Below, in pieces: positions 36,430 to 47,879 of a DNA stretch of 64,000 nucleotides. Origin of the DNA: Crocodylus rhombifer (taxonomy: Eukaryota > Chordata > Crocodylia > Crocodylidae). The DNA lies in contig JAVSML010000991.1 of the NCBI GenBank assembly GCA_038503035.1, positions 62,001 to 126,000 on the forward strand, read 5' to 3'. Below the pieces are notes generated by a model, which was given only the letters and a program-made list of their open reading frames with translations, searched no databases and was not told the origin of the DNA. The position numbers and the translations under genes were made by a program. Numbering within the stretch: position 1 is the stretch's first letter; each line of letters begins with the position of its first letter.

Positions 36430-37065
36430 GCTCTAACTCATGGCATTTTACATAAATCACCATAAGTTAGAGCCCCCCCCCCCACCAGACAAAGAAGACA
36501 TTTGCCTGGGGTGGAGCGGGTGGAGGATAGAGCCTGCCTGCACTGGCCCTTGCCAGCAAGTAGGGACCGTCCAGCAGCCTCCAAGAGGGCTGAGGAACTG
36601 CCCCTCTCTCCAGTCCTGCCCCCCACCCAAGGTCCAGGGTTATCAGTGAGAAAAGGAGGGGAAGAGGAGGAAGCAGCTAGCACAGAAGGTGCTGGCTGCT
36701 TTTGAATAATCAGAGCTCTGGCTGTTCAAAAGCAGCTCTCTGCTGCCTGCTCTCTCCCCTTCGCCTTCCCTGCCCCACTGGCAGCTCTGGGGGTGGGGAT
36801 GGGCTGGTGCTGCTAGTAAGAGCACCAACCAAGGCCCACTCCTGCCTGAAAAATTAACCCTAGAGGAAACACAAGTTCCATAAGGCACTCTGCTCTACAG
36901 CACCTTAATCTAATACTTCATTTGTCCAGCGTTAATTTTTTGCATGATTAGCTATTTTTAAAGTGTTCTGCAGCTGTGCATGTGTATTAAATAACAGCTG
37001 TAGAGCATTTTCAGGGGCTTGACCCTGTGAAAAATATCACTTGTGTAAGCACCCAAATTGTTCTA
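36430..37065. mobile_element. Foldback MITE, same family as 40430-41290
   Basis: The right part (36850-37065) reads AAATTAACCCTAGAGG, CATAAGGCACTCTGCTCTACAGCACCTTA, ATACTTCATTTGTCCAG and TTTTTAAAGTGTTCTGCAGC. This matches the order of words at 41088-41215 in the other copy. The left edge carries a 14-bp hairpin (36430-36443 with 36460-36473) followed by 11 C. The GC-rich centre (36480-36840) is non-coding. Confidence 0.6.
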
Positions 37066-37109
37066 TTTAATAATATTGGAGTGATGTAGCCAAGATTCTC
37101 CAGCAAATA

Positions 37110-37265
37110 TGTGAAAAAGCAAGGATTTTTGTGGGTGATACCTTTTATTGGACCATCCACATGGTTGCGACAGATTTATTCAAGCTTTCAAATAAAATGC
37201 AGATTCCAGATATGCAGTTGGTCTAGGAAAAGATATTTACCACAAAAAATTGTGCCTCTTCATTT
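37110..37265. repeat. Penelope-type terminal repeat, inverted pair
   Basis: GGTGATACCTTTTATTGGACCATCC (37136-37160) is the complement-strand form of the AATAAAAGATATCACC tail word. GTTGGTCTAGGAAAAGATATTTACCAC (37219-37245) is the plus-strand form. CAAGCTTTCA near 37180 matches the Penelope repeat at 54050. Two oppositely oriented copies of one short terminal repeat are inferred. Confidence 0.5.
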
Positions 37266-38009
37266 AATAAGTAGATTTGAAAGTCTCACATCCATGGTAT
37301 GGTTGATTGGATATTTTACTGTGCTGCTTCTATATACATGTTGGGATGCTTACAGCTACCAGGAACACTGGTAATGAAATCATAGAGTAAGACCTCCAAA
37401 TGCCACATGCACAAAAATGTATTGCTCCTCTACTGCTAACTGTGAGGAGTAGGGAGATAGGTTCAGAGGGCAGAGGCTAACTTCTACCTTACAAAGGTTA
37501 CCTAGAAGGCAATAGAATGATTTAGTTTCAGTAGCCAGTTGTTTCTTTAAATGTCCCCATTAGAAGAGGAAAAAATTTTATTTTTGAAAACAGAAAGAAA
37601 AAAAAATGATAGTCAGTCTGAATGGTCTTTATTTTAGAGTAAGACAGTAAGAAATGAAGTGAGAACAAAAAAATAAAATCAGTATTTATAGAGTACTGTA
37701 TGCATGTCTCCCCTGTGCATCTTTATTTAGCTCCATCTAACTGAGCCTTAGTCAGGGATTTTTCCCTTTCCAGCTTTTGTAGTCCAAGACTCTCATATTT
37801 TAAGTGTTAAAGAACTGGCAGTACTTGAAGGAGCAATAATAGAGAATCTTGAACTACAATGCAAGATCCAGAATATGTTCTTAAAGAAATGTGGTGAAGT
37901 TACTTTGGAAGCTGTCTTTCAACTTCAGGTATATTTCCACACCAAAAGATCCCTAAACTTTACAGGTTTATTTAAAAATAAACAGGCAATGCATTTTATC
38001 TATATTGCT
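37266..38009. other. Unannotated intergenic DNA
   Basis: Nothing recognised. Confidence 0.5.
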
Positions 38010-38033
38010 GGGGGGGGGGGGGGGGGGGGGGGG
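38010..38033 (+). repeat. 24-base uninterrupted G run
   Basis: Twenty-four consecutive G in an otherwise AT-rich neighbourhood, followed by CAGGGGAAAGG. Run length may be affected by sequencing. Confidence 0.95.
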
Positions 38034-38459
38034 CAGGGGAAAGGAGTGAACTGTTTGCTTCAGATTTTTGTAGGAAGAAAGAAAGAGTTTTAATCTTTCA
38101 GGCACCTGCCATTATTTTAGTTAATCAAGGGACAGTTAATTTATTCCCAGTGAACTATAATGTGCCTTAAACTCTCATAACTTTAATACTCTCTTCAAAT
38201 TACTGTATATTTTTTCTCCTTCCACATAAGTAAGTCTCCTTCAGGAAGCCTGACATTTGAGTTGCCTTTTGGTTTGAAATACATTGCAGTATTGGAAACT
38301 AAATGAATGCAATTCTTATTCCCTGTGTGTCCATTATTTGAAATGTAACTAGGTTTGTGAAAGCCAGACAGCTAAACCTGAGTTTCCAATGATGAGGAAA
38401 GAACAATAGTTTTGAGATACTCAGCTCCATTGTATCGAAAATCCTATTTTTATTTTAAG
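38034..38459. other. Unannotated intergenic DNA
   Basis: Nothing recognised. Confidence 0.5.
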
Positions 38460-39240
38460 CTAAACAGAGGTTGTCCAAATGTATTGGAGAAGAGAGGCTT
38501 GTGAGGTCGGTGGTGGGAGGTGGGTGGGAAGTTGGCAGGGTCCACAGGGGAACTGGGCAGATCAGGGGGCAAGAGGGTCTGTAGGGGGATTGGTGGGGTC
38601 TGGGAGGGTTTGGCAGGATCAGAGAGGCAACCAGGTCTGTAGGAAGGGTGAGAGGATCAGGGGAGCTCTCCAATCCCATCAACCCCCTCCCCCTGAAATC
38701 TCCCCAGCCCTCTCCCCCAGTGCTGTTGAACTGTCCCCAATCCCATTATCCACTCCCAAGGCCAGTTTTACTGGCATTCACCAGTCCCAGGACCAGTCCC
38801 ATGGAAGTAAACTGGGGTCAGGGAGGAGCAGGCAGATCAGAGGGCTGGCAGGTCTGTGGGTGGGGATTGAAGGCTCCCCCCCCACCTCCCCCTGGGACCG
38901 GTGCCAGGGATGGTGAGGAAAAGTGCAGCCCCAGGGCTGGGACCAAGAGCTAGATTTTCCCAGCCCTGGAGCTGTGCTAGGAAATGTGCAGAAGGTAAAT
39001 TAGATTGGTCTCACCAGACCCAATCTAAGTTAGACTATGTATGAGGTAGTGCTAAATTAAATTGGGTTTGCCATTTTTAGACAGATCTAAACTTCCTGAA
39101 TTTCTTTACAGTGTGGGGACACTAATACAAATGATGTTCTGGGTGCTTTAATTAGAGGAGCTCTCAGAGCCACTCTAATTAAAGCGCCCCCCCCTGCGCA
39201 TGCGCACACACACTCCTGGAGCATGTGCATAAATACCCAT
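38460..39240. mobile_element. Compound of MITE-like repeats
   Basis: A G-rich then C-rich block (38490-38900) is followed by a hairpin TAGATTGGTCTCACCAGACCCAATCTA (39001-39027) and GCTAAATTAAATTGGG. A second hairpin, CTTTAATTAGAGGAGCTCT with AGAGCCACTCTAATTAAAG, sits at 39147-39187. The first hairpin shares TAGATTGGTCT and TCTAAGTTA with the foldback element at 50685-51405. Boundaries are not fixed. Confidence 0.45.
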
Positions 39241-40429
39241 GAATTCAGTTTCAAGTTTCTATCTGATCAGGAGCCAAAATTTCAACCTTGTGAGTACTCT
39301 AAACTACCAGATTATTTAGTTTATCCACAGCAAATTTTGACTAAGATACAGGAAAATGTTTTCTTTGAAGAGATGAAAATAAAATAGTATTTTTTCTATT
39401 ACATGTTTTTGTAATGGAGGGATAAACAAGAAGATTTTTTTTACATATGCCAATCCATTTTTGTTCCAACTGCAAAGCTACTTTTTCTTACTTGATATTT
39501 CCATATATTGCTGGCTACATACTAATATAAGTTCCTATTAATTTATTTTCTAAGAAAGTCTTATGAAATGTCAAATAAATTACTGGAAAATGTGAAAGAG
39601 ATTAGCATTTTTACTTTGTTATTGAAACAAACATGAAAGCAAAAGAGAGATGAACACTGTGAGGAAAATCTAAACTGCAGTGTTGATACTTAGGCCATCA
39701 GAAGCTGTTGGCTTTTGCCTTCAGTGCATATGATGATTTTGCTAAGAGTTATTAATTTTAAGGTAGAATTGATCCTGGCGTTACAAAAAAATTAAATATA
39801 GAACTGCAGAGAACACGGATGGGGAAAAAAAGAAAAGATTACTATTGAGGCTTCAAAGACGATTCTGGTATGGTCCAATAACATAAATAAACTTAAGGAG
39901 TTTCACCAGCTTTAATCAAAGTATGTTGCATTTTACATTGATACGTGGAAAATTCAATAAAGTTTACAACCCTAAGAATTCTGGGATTGCCAACTGAAAA
40001 GGGAAGAAGGATATAAATAATGTATTTCTTGTAACTCTTGGTCTGGAGCTGATCCCTTGTTGAGCACTGCGAAAGAATTTTGGATCCCTGGGAGACAGCT
40101 GATGCTGTCGAACATGTTTGACTGATTTTGTGAACAGATAATGAAGAAGATAAGATAAAATGTGAATCCAAAACTGCAAGTTGTAGCTTAAATAGTACTT
40201 TTTGTTTTAATGTAACTTGGAGGTGGCAGTGCTGTACAAGAAGGGAGAATCAAGAACAAAATGTAAAAACATCATGCAAAACCACTGCATCAGGCTATAG
40301 GAAAGCAATCGTATCATTCAATATATAGAAGTGTTGAGTGGGTCGGTTGACAATTTACTTGCAAGTTTTTGCAGAAAAGGGTGTCTAGAAACAGATATGG
40401 CTATGTTTAGAGTCAAATTGTTGGCAGTT
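39241..40429. other. Unannotated AT-rich intergenic DNA
   Basis: Nothing recognised. Confidence 0.5.
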
Positions 40430-41290
40430 AGTGGGCATGTATGCAAGTGCAGGCAGGCTGCTGGGGAGACACTAACTTAGACACTTTACATACAGCACCA
40501 GAAATTAGGGCACTTACACAAGTTATATTTTTGTGCAATCTGGACCCTGAAAATGATCTACAGACATGACATAACACATGTTTATGACTGCAGAGCACTT
40601 TTAAAATGGCTGACCACACAAAAAATTAACCCTCAATAAATAAACTATTAGCTGAAGGTGCTGTAGAGCACAGCACCTTAGGAAACTTGTGTTCAGGCTC
40701 CTTCAAGGGTTTTTTTATGCACCTTTAGGCATGTGCCTACGTAGCAGGGGAGGAAGGGAGAGTGGACGGAGGATAATACACAGCTGCCAGCTGGGCTTTG
40801 CCGTGGCCAGAGCTGTGGGTAAGGCAGGATGGAATGGCATTTCTTCACCTCACAGGCCCCAGCTGGGGTGTTAGGGGGTCCGGGCCAGGCCTGTGAGGTA
40901 AGGGGGGCACTGTTCCACACTCCATCCCCTGGCTCTGGCCATGGCAGAGCCCTTCCAGCAGCTGTAAGCTGGCAGCTGTGTGCTGCTGCTGTGAAGAGGC
41001 TCAGGCCAAGGGTGGGGGAAGGGAGCCCCATCCACTGAGCACCATTCCAGCCTACAAAGCCACATGGGATGTGGGTGGAATCACCCAAAATTAACCCTTG
41101 CAGGGAGCCTGTACACAGGTTGCCTAAGGCACTGTGCCTTTGAGCACCCCTGTCTGATACTTCATCAGACAAGGGTTAAATTTTCATATGATCAGCCATC
41201 TTAAAAGCACTCTGCAGCCTTGAACATTTCTTATGTTATGGCCGTAGACCACTTTTGGGGACCTTACTGTGTGCAAAATTTAACTTCTGT
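40430..41290. mobile_element. Foldback MITE with long inverted arms
   Basis: The left arm reads AGCACTTTTAAAATGGCTGA, AAAATTAACCCT and GTGCTGTAGAGCACAGCACC (40589-40680). It is mirrored on the right by GAGCCTGTACACAGGTTGCC, AGGGTTAAATTTTC and GATCAGCCATCTTAAAAGCACT (41104-41212). Between the arms is GC-rich non-coding sequence. A related copy lies at 36430-37065. Confidence 0.65.
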
Positions 41291-42646
41291 AAATGCCTAA
41301 TGGCTATAAGAAATGTGGACAATTTTAAGTCTGGCCAAATCCTCAGTCTTTGCGGTGACATTCAATGGCATGCCCAGCAAAGGACTGATCTGGGGACACA
41401 CCTTGCCAACACATAGACTACTTCCCTGAATGGATACAACATAGCCACTTTTGCACAGTGTTAGATGGGGGCTGATTAACACTGCCAAAGCCATGAGCAT
41501 ATTGTTGCATGCCTAGTGCAGATTTTTTCAGCATATAATGCACATGGAAAAGTTGTGATAGCTTTCACTGCCATTCTCAGTAGAAGTGAGGAGATGTAGT
41601 GTAAACATACCTATGTAGGACTCGACTTCATGGGGCAGCAAGGAGGCAGAGGCATAAAATGCCAGTGGGATTCCAGAAAGAAGGCAGAATTCCTTCTAGA
41701 AATCCTTGAAGCCCATGTGGACCACATCTACTCTAGAGATAGTCAAAACATTGGATAGAAAATTGTACGGTCAGAAAAAGCTCATACGATTATATCAAAA
41801 CCTTCCAGAGGAAATGAGTTTTACACCTGAAATTTGACTAATTCAAGCAGGCTTATCTATCATGCACCCAGCTAGCTAGGTAACCTGCAATCTAGGTGTT
41901 AAGGTGAGTTCTCCCCCCACGAAAACTGGTAGGTTGCCAGGGTCCCAGAAATCTCTAGTACCACCTCCAACTTAGCTGGTTCCTTAATGCACCACTTAGG
42001 GAGACAGCTGCCTGGAGACTCAGGCAACCCAGGGAAGAGACAAACAAACAAACATCCCAGCTTGTTCTGCAAAAACTTTCAAGTTTTGCTCTTTCTTTTT
42101 GTTCAGAATCACCCTTTTCTCACTGTTACAATGCTTCTAGACAAGTCCCTACAGAAGTTAAAGATAGCCTTTTAATGTCTCCTCCTCCTATCTGTCTTCT
42201 TTTGGTCCCACTGTCATGGGCATATGGAAAAATAACCCTTTTGCTCAGATATTTTATAAAGGCAGCAATTACAAACAGCTGCAAAAGACAATGGATAGTA
42301 GGGAAGTCAAGACATCCTTCTATCCTATGCTTCCCTTCTAACTTTTAAGTAGTTCTGCACAACCTAGCCCAAAGAAAATGGGCAGTGAAAACTTTGTGTT
42401 CCAAAACATAAACATTTTACATATACCAGATCTCACCAAGGGCTTCTTGTATGAGGACTTAATAAGATGTCAGAAGAATTAGGCTCCATACACATTTTCA
42501 AATGGTCTGAGAGAATTCTCCCAGGTTGGCTTTCCAGGTAGAAAAACTTACCCCAAGACCCCTGAACAGACATTCAAATGCTGAGCCCCTGAGAAGCCTG
42601 GCTTGTAGTACTGATGCTGTACACCAAAGGGGCTCCTGTGCACACC
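41291..42646. other. Unannotated intergenic DNA
   Basis: Nothing recognised. Confidence 0.5.
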
Positions 42647-42654
42647 TCTTACAT

Positions 42655-42840
42655 CCGGGTAGGCAAAATGCAGCCTGCGGGCTGGATGCAGCCCACCAGG
42701 CCATTCTATCTGGCCCGTGGGGTCCCTAAAAAATTTAGAAAATTTAATATTTATCTGCCCCGGCTGCCTGTCATGCGGCCCTTGATGGCTTGCCAAAACT
42801 CAGTAAGCAGACTTCCGCCCAAAGCAATTGCCTGCCCCTG
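42655..42840 (+). mobile_element. hAT MITE with perfect 8-bp target-site duplication
   Basis: A 186-bp element begins CCGGGTAGGCAAAATGC and ends GCAATTGCCTGCCCCTG, which inverts to CAGGGGCAGGCAATTGC. It is flanked by TCTTACAT on both sides (42647-42654 and 42841-42848). Eight-base duplications and CAGGGG-type ends define hAT elements. No coding capacity, so it was mobilised by a transposase supplied elsewhere. Confidence 0.88.
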
Positions 42841-42848
42841 TCTTACAT

Positions 42849-43489
42849 GCTTCACAGATTCCATTAGTCTGCATGGACACAGATGGTAGCAGTGCACAGG
42901 GCAGCCCTTATTGGCTGAACCAGACAGCTAAAAGTCAACCTATGTCACCCTGCATGCAGATGTTACAGGTAAATCTTAAGAGCATACAATGGAGCAGACT
43001 TTCACAGCACATGAGATGAATCTCAGCAGATGAATCTCAAAAGGTACTTATCAACATTATCAAGGAGGACCCTCTGTCGGAAAGTAATTTCACACTTCTA
43101 TGTCTCAGTAATCATCAGCAAAATTATTTCAAACATCCAAGAGGAGAGGGCATTCCTCATCTAATGAAGCACTTCATCATATGCTTAATATCAAGCATCT
43201 GAATAGTTCCATTAAGTAGATCATGATTAAGTGATTCAATGTATTAGGTTTAGGTAAGCAATAAAAATAACTGAATAATTTGCTACAAATCATTCCATTC
43301 CCTGAATGAAGCCTCTTGTTCCATCCACAACTTGTCCACAAACAGGACAGCAGTTCTATCATGGAAATGCATACTTTATCATTGCATCCTGAATACTTCC
43401 CTAAATAGTTCTAGGGCTGGATATTTTCCATAGCTACGTGTAAGTTGCTGTGAAAATTTTGACTAGGCACAGACATCCCATTGCACTGG
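42849..43489. other. Unannotated intergenic DNA
   Basis: Nothing recognised. Confidence 0.5.
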
Positions 43490-43775
43490 CTCTGTTTATT
43501 TACAAGATGAACTCGTAAACTGTGTCTACCTGATAATCTTATTGTGCTCAGCAATGGGGCCCTCCAGCAGGCTGTCTTCTAAACTAAAAGCAGGGGAGCC
43601 TATAGTGCACTTTTGGTGGTCATTGCAGTAACAGTACCAATTAAGCAACGCACTGCACGGCAGGGGCACTGTTGCACAACTTCCATTTTAGAAGCCTGCG
43701 TCAGGCACTGCAGGGCACTTGAGAGTGCCACTATTAAGTCCAGTGAAATTTCCATATAGACGTGGCCTTATAATC
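43490..43775. mobile_element. Possible TIR MITE
   Basis: The left word CTGTGTCTACCTGATAATC and right word ATTTCCATATAGACGTGGCC are loosely inverted. The interior is GC-richer with GCACTGCA repeats. Weak evidence. Confidence 0.3.
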
Positions 43776-44699
43776 AGGTTTCTGGTTTAAATGTTTTTAC
43801 AATTGCAGAAAAGGTTTTCATTCATATTCCTCAGCATGGCTAAAACACTTGCTCTTTCTATAGCAATCCCTTCCAACTCATTCACTATACACACACGTGC
43901 AACAAGTGTTGTGAAGCCAGCCAGAGCAAATTCACTCTTATTTAGTAGTTAATCTAACTTATATTTTGGGAGTTTGCACACAGCTCTAAACAACATATGC
44001 TCTGATCTAATGGGACTGCTTACGGATGTGACTTATTTCAAAGCACCATGAAAAAAATGCAGTCAGCTCATTAGCTCAATCAGCGAGACTGCCTTTGAAA
44101 GTGCAGGAAAACAAAAATGCTGACAACAGCAGCAAGCAAACACTTAGAATCTTAAGCACAAACTCTATATTTTCAATATAGCAAAAAAATAATTACAGAA
44201 AAGTAAGATATGGATCAGAGCAGAGATCAGATTAGACAGTCCCAAGATTGGTTTGAGAATCATTTAGTTTTAATCAGTTCCTGGAACCACATGTGAAACA
44301 AAGACAAATAATCTTAAAATGAAACTCTACTGTACTAGAGAGAGAGCTCAACCTCTATCTATGTAAGGCCAGATGAGGCCAGTTTAATACAGCTTTGTGA
44401 TTGAAATAGTACAGAGGCACACTGCAGCAACACAGGACTGAAAGCAGCCTCAGAGAGGCCCCCACTGCACTCTGTGGGGTATAATGGTTAAGCACAGGCA
44501 TACAAGAAGCCTGCAGCAGAAGTGCTCTAACTTTCAAGCTTTAAGAGTCCCCATTTAGTTTGAGAGGAAGCAGAACATATGTTAGCCCTTGTGTGGTGGT
44601 GGGGCTTGGAGCCTGTTTGCACATTGCACAAAGTGCAATGGGTAGGGCTTTCACACACGAATGTGCCCTGTGGGCTCCCTGAGCTGCTGAAGACTCCCA
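43776..44699. other. Unannotated intergenic DNA
   Basis: Nothing recognised. Confidence 0.5.
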
Positions 44700-45195
44700 A
44701 GACTCAAAAAGGATGAGGAGAAGCTTGAGAGAGTCCAGAGGAGAGCCACGCGCATGATCAGAGGTCAGGAAAGCAGACCTTACGATGACAGGCTGAAAGC
44801 TATGGGGCTCTTTAGCCTGGAAAAGCACAGGCTCAGGAGCGATCTGGTGGCCATCTATATGTTTATCAGGGGTGACCACCAGGACCTGGGGGAACGTTTG
44901 TTCACCAGAGTGCCCCAAGGGATGACGAGGTTAAATGGTCATAAACTACTACAAGGCTGTTTCAGGCTGAACATAAGGAAGAATTTCTTCACTGTCCGAG
45001 CCCCCAAGGTATGGAACAGCCTGCCAGCGGAGGTGGTTCAAGCACCTACATTGAACACCTTCAAGAGCAAATTGGATGTTTATCTTGCTGGGATCCTATG
45101 ACCCCAGCTGACTTCCTGCCCTTTGGGCAGGGGGCTGGACTCGATGATCTTCTGAGGTCCCTTCCAGCCCTAATGTCTATGAAATCTATGAAAGT
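44700..45195 (+). mobile_element. CR1 LINE 3' end
   Basis: An open frame from 44754 (115 codons; the preceding codons read EKLERVQRRATR) encodes the C-terminal part of CR1 ORF2. Recognisable stretches are MIRGQESRPYDDRLKAMGLF, SLEKHRLRSDLVAIYMFIRG, RLNGHKLLQGCFRLNIRKNF and VWNSLPAEVVQAPTLNTFKS. A typical tail follows: GGACTCGATGATCTTCTGAGG, then CTATGAAATCTATGAAA. This frame is unbroken, unlike the other CR1 copies, which suggests a relatively young insertion. It is heavily 5'-truncated. Confidence 0.92.
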
Positions 45196-45299
45196 GAAAC
45201 TGAACACCTGAGCTGCCCCTGATCAACTAGCAGAGATGTTATATCATCCTGGACACTCGCACACATAAACAGAACCCAGGCATCAGGGCCTGACTGTGC

Positions 45300-45620
45300 C
45301 ACCTACTTTTACATGGCCAATGGGGATGATGCCTGCCTGTTGTGTAACTCTACATTCTTTGGGGTGATGGAGAGCAGGCACTATTCTCCTGGAGTCCCTG
45401 ATTTCATCATTGGTGATGCCATTGCCCCCACCCAATCCTTGTTGTGTGGGCCTGGCCTACCCACTCCTGCGCTGGCTCATGAAGCCCTATGGGGGGCAGC
45501 TATACCACTGGAAGGAGCACTTCTTATATGGACTGGGCCTAACACCATAAGCACATGTGGTGCAGGCATGGGGGAGAGGGTGAGTTCCCCCCACCCCGTG
45601 ATGTGTGTGACCCTGGCCCC
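45300..45620 (+). pseudogene. PIF/Harbinger transposase fragment
   Basis: Harbinger transposases are DDE nucleases; HARBI1 is a domesticated relative. In one frame 45340-45420 reads STFFGVMESRHYSPGVPDF. It continues in a shifted frame as PLLRWLMKPYGGQLYHWKEH around 45460-45520. This matches the family block in which a [G-D-x-A-Y-P-L] strand carrying a catalytic Asp is followed by WLMKPY(T/G)G and a basic FNYRLSRAR helix. GDA is seen at 45414, but PTQ replaces the usual AYPL. Neither the first Asp nor the final Glu is identified. The following GC-rich sequence to about 46250 may be element DNA. Confidence 0.5.
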
Positions 45621-46270
45621 ACACCATGGCAGGCTGCCCATATCTGCAAAGGCCTGCCTGCCTGCATCATCATCCATATGGACTGGGAGCTTTCTCTGGA
45701 TGAGTAGGGCTTTGAGCATAGACAATGCATAGAGGGTGCACAGGGGTGCACCTGCACTCTCTGAGAGTGAGCACTCTTGGTTTAGGCAATGGGCAGGGGA
45801 GGGCCAGGTGGAGCACTGGTGCCTTGCCCCAGAGAAGTGCCACTTGCACTTCCAGGCATCCCACTGTCACTTCCAGGCTCAGTGTTCAGCCATGGGGGGA
45901 CCCCGCCATTCAGCAATCAGCCACAAGGGGACCCTCCCGCCATCACCAACACTGCCGCAGGCACCTGCAGACAGTCCCCACTTGGCCTGCCCTTGCTGCT
46001 GACACCTACATCATCGCTTGTGGGCAATCACCATGCACCCCTCCCCCAAGCCCCAGGAGGCACACATCACCTATGGCTTTGAGAGCCCATGCCCTGGGGC
46101 CAGCTCATAGGTCTTGTCTCCTGCTACAGGATCTTCTGGCCCTGTGTATCAGGCACTGCTGCCTACACCCCAGGCTGCCCAGGCAATATCCCTCTTCCCT
46201 TTTCCTTCCCAATCACCCCCAAGGGCACATACCAGGATGTGGCAGAATGTGGCCTGAGAAAGAAATGCTC
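45621..46270. repeat. GC-rich sequence, possibly body of the Harbinger element
   Basis: C-rich open frames without motifs. It ends near 46270, where composition returns to AT-rich. Confidence 0.3.
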
Positions 46271-47387
46271 CTTAGTTTAAAATGTAGTTGCAAAACTACT
46301 CCTGTGTTTACTAAAGTAAACCTGTTGAACATTGCTCATTTCTCAGCCTGGTCTCTTTTACCAATTAACACAAAATAGCAATCTTTGGTGGCAGTAGTGG
46401 GGCAGGACTTAGAGTGAGGCGATAGAACCTGGAAGGGGCATTTGGGGTCAGGAGGAATACAGCAGGGCCTAAACTCAAGCAACATCAAATATTAGAGGGG
46501 AGGCATAGGGTAAGGGGCTTTTGAGCTCGCACTCTACTTTTAGGGGTGCAGAGTCAAGACCAGGGACTTTTCCATGTAGGAAATGGATAACTGAATTATT
46601 TTGGACCCAATGTCTCTCTAAAGACAGCTGTGGGCCAGGAAGCATTACCAAAGTGGGTGCTGAACTCTTCTGGCTCTCCCACACAGGGCCCCCAACCCCT
46701 CAGCCCTAGAAGCCAGGTCACATGATTGTGGCAATGCTACACACTCTGCCCAGACTATAACATTCAAGGGTCCATGGCCCACATGGTGCCTTAGGATCAC
46801 AGGGTCTCTCTCAGCTCACTCTGGCCTGGATGTTCAGTGCCTCCTCTAACCGTATCCCCCCACATACCAAAATACCTAGTAGGTCATCTACTAGCTATGT
46901 GATCAATGATCAGGAAGATGGGGAGTCAGTCTCCACTGATTGAGAATGAATGACATGTCAACAGCTTTCCCTCCAAAGAAAAAAAAAGAAAAAAAAAAAG
47001 GGATGGCAAATAGGGCTCAGCTAAGCCACCCTTACTTACACCCTTATAACATGGAGGTATTTAATGTTGTGGATTCTATTAGTGACATGTTATAAATTTC
47101 AACCCCAACTAGTATTAGCCAAATTTATTAAATTTCCATTTTTCACTTTCACCTGTTCTTTTCCCATCCTATAACTGGCACTGTATAAAGACCCTGTTTT
47201 GAGGAAATTTCAATATAAATATTGATGTTACAAGTGGGGAGCAGGAATCCTCTGTTTAAAAATGGCAAATTCTGTGATAAAAATCCCAAATTCTCTGAAA
47301 AAACCCCCCAATCCACATTTTTTGTGATTAAAATGAAATGCTACTCTCTATATAGGTATCAATTGAATACAAAATTGTTAATTAGCA
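46271..47387. other. Unannotated intergenic DNA
   Basis: No gene was recognised. An A-rich tract lies at 46976-47000. Confidence 0.45.
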
Positions 47388-47555
47388 GGGATCCTGGTTT
47401 TTACTGATAAAAACTGAAACACCACTAAAATGTATGGAGAGATAGAGATAGACCACATAGTGGTCTCTAAGTGGTCTCTATCTCTAGTAGCGTTTCAGTG
47501 TTCAGTTACTTTTTTAAATCCTAAAATCAGGGATTTTTTTATCAGAGAAAACCAG
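47388..47555. mobile_element. Hairpin repeat truncated by an assembly gap
   Basis: AGAGATAGAGATAGACCAC (47438-47455) pairs with GTGGTCTCTATCTCT (47471-47485). Outside it, ACTGAAACACCACT pairs with AGTAGCGTTTCAGT, and AGGATCCTGGTTTTTACTGAT pairs with ATCAGAGAAAACCAG, where the sequence runs into N bases. The matching end is lost in the gap. Confidence 0.7.
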
Positions 47556-47565
47556 NNNNNNNNNN
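47556..47565. other. Assembly gap (10 N)
   Basis: Ten N bases at the outer edge of a hairpin arm. The real length is unknown. Confidence 0.99.
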
Positions 47566-47879
47566 GAATGCCTCCATTCATTAGGGCTTCTGGAGAGTGA
47601 CCCTGGTTGTCTGCTGGTTTCCAAAATTCTGTACAGATTCTGGGTTCAGAACTGGGGGGAGGGGGGCCAGTGGGAGTCAAATAACTGCTTCTTTTGCAAG
47701 TGGCAGATTGAGAAGGTAGGGAAACAGTTTCCTCTCCTCTCACTGACAAACATGAGTTTTTTTCGAAGGGGATCATCATAGACACTGTCCCAGAGGGTTT
47801 TTGTGGTGGAGGGCAAGGAAGGTGGGGGGTTGCTCTAGGAAGGGCAGACTACATTAAGGTTAGAAAGGCAATTGGATAT

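Noticed and set aside
45725..46378. 217-codon plus frame as a gene
   Set aside because: C-rich, compositionally biased, without motifs or splice context; it probably follows from GC-rich repeat DNA.
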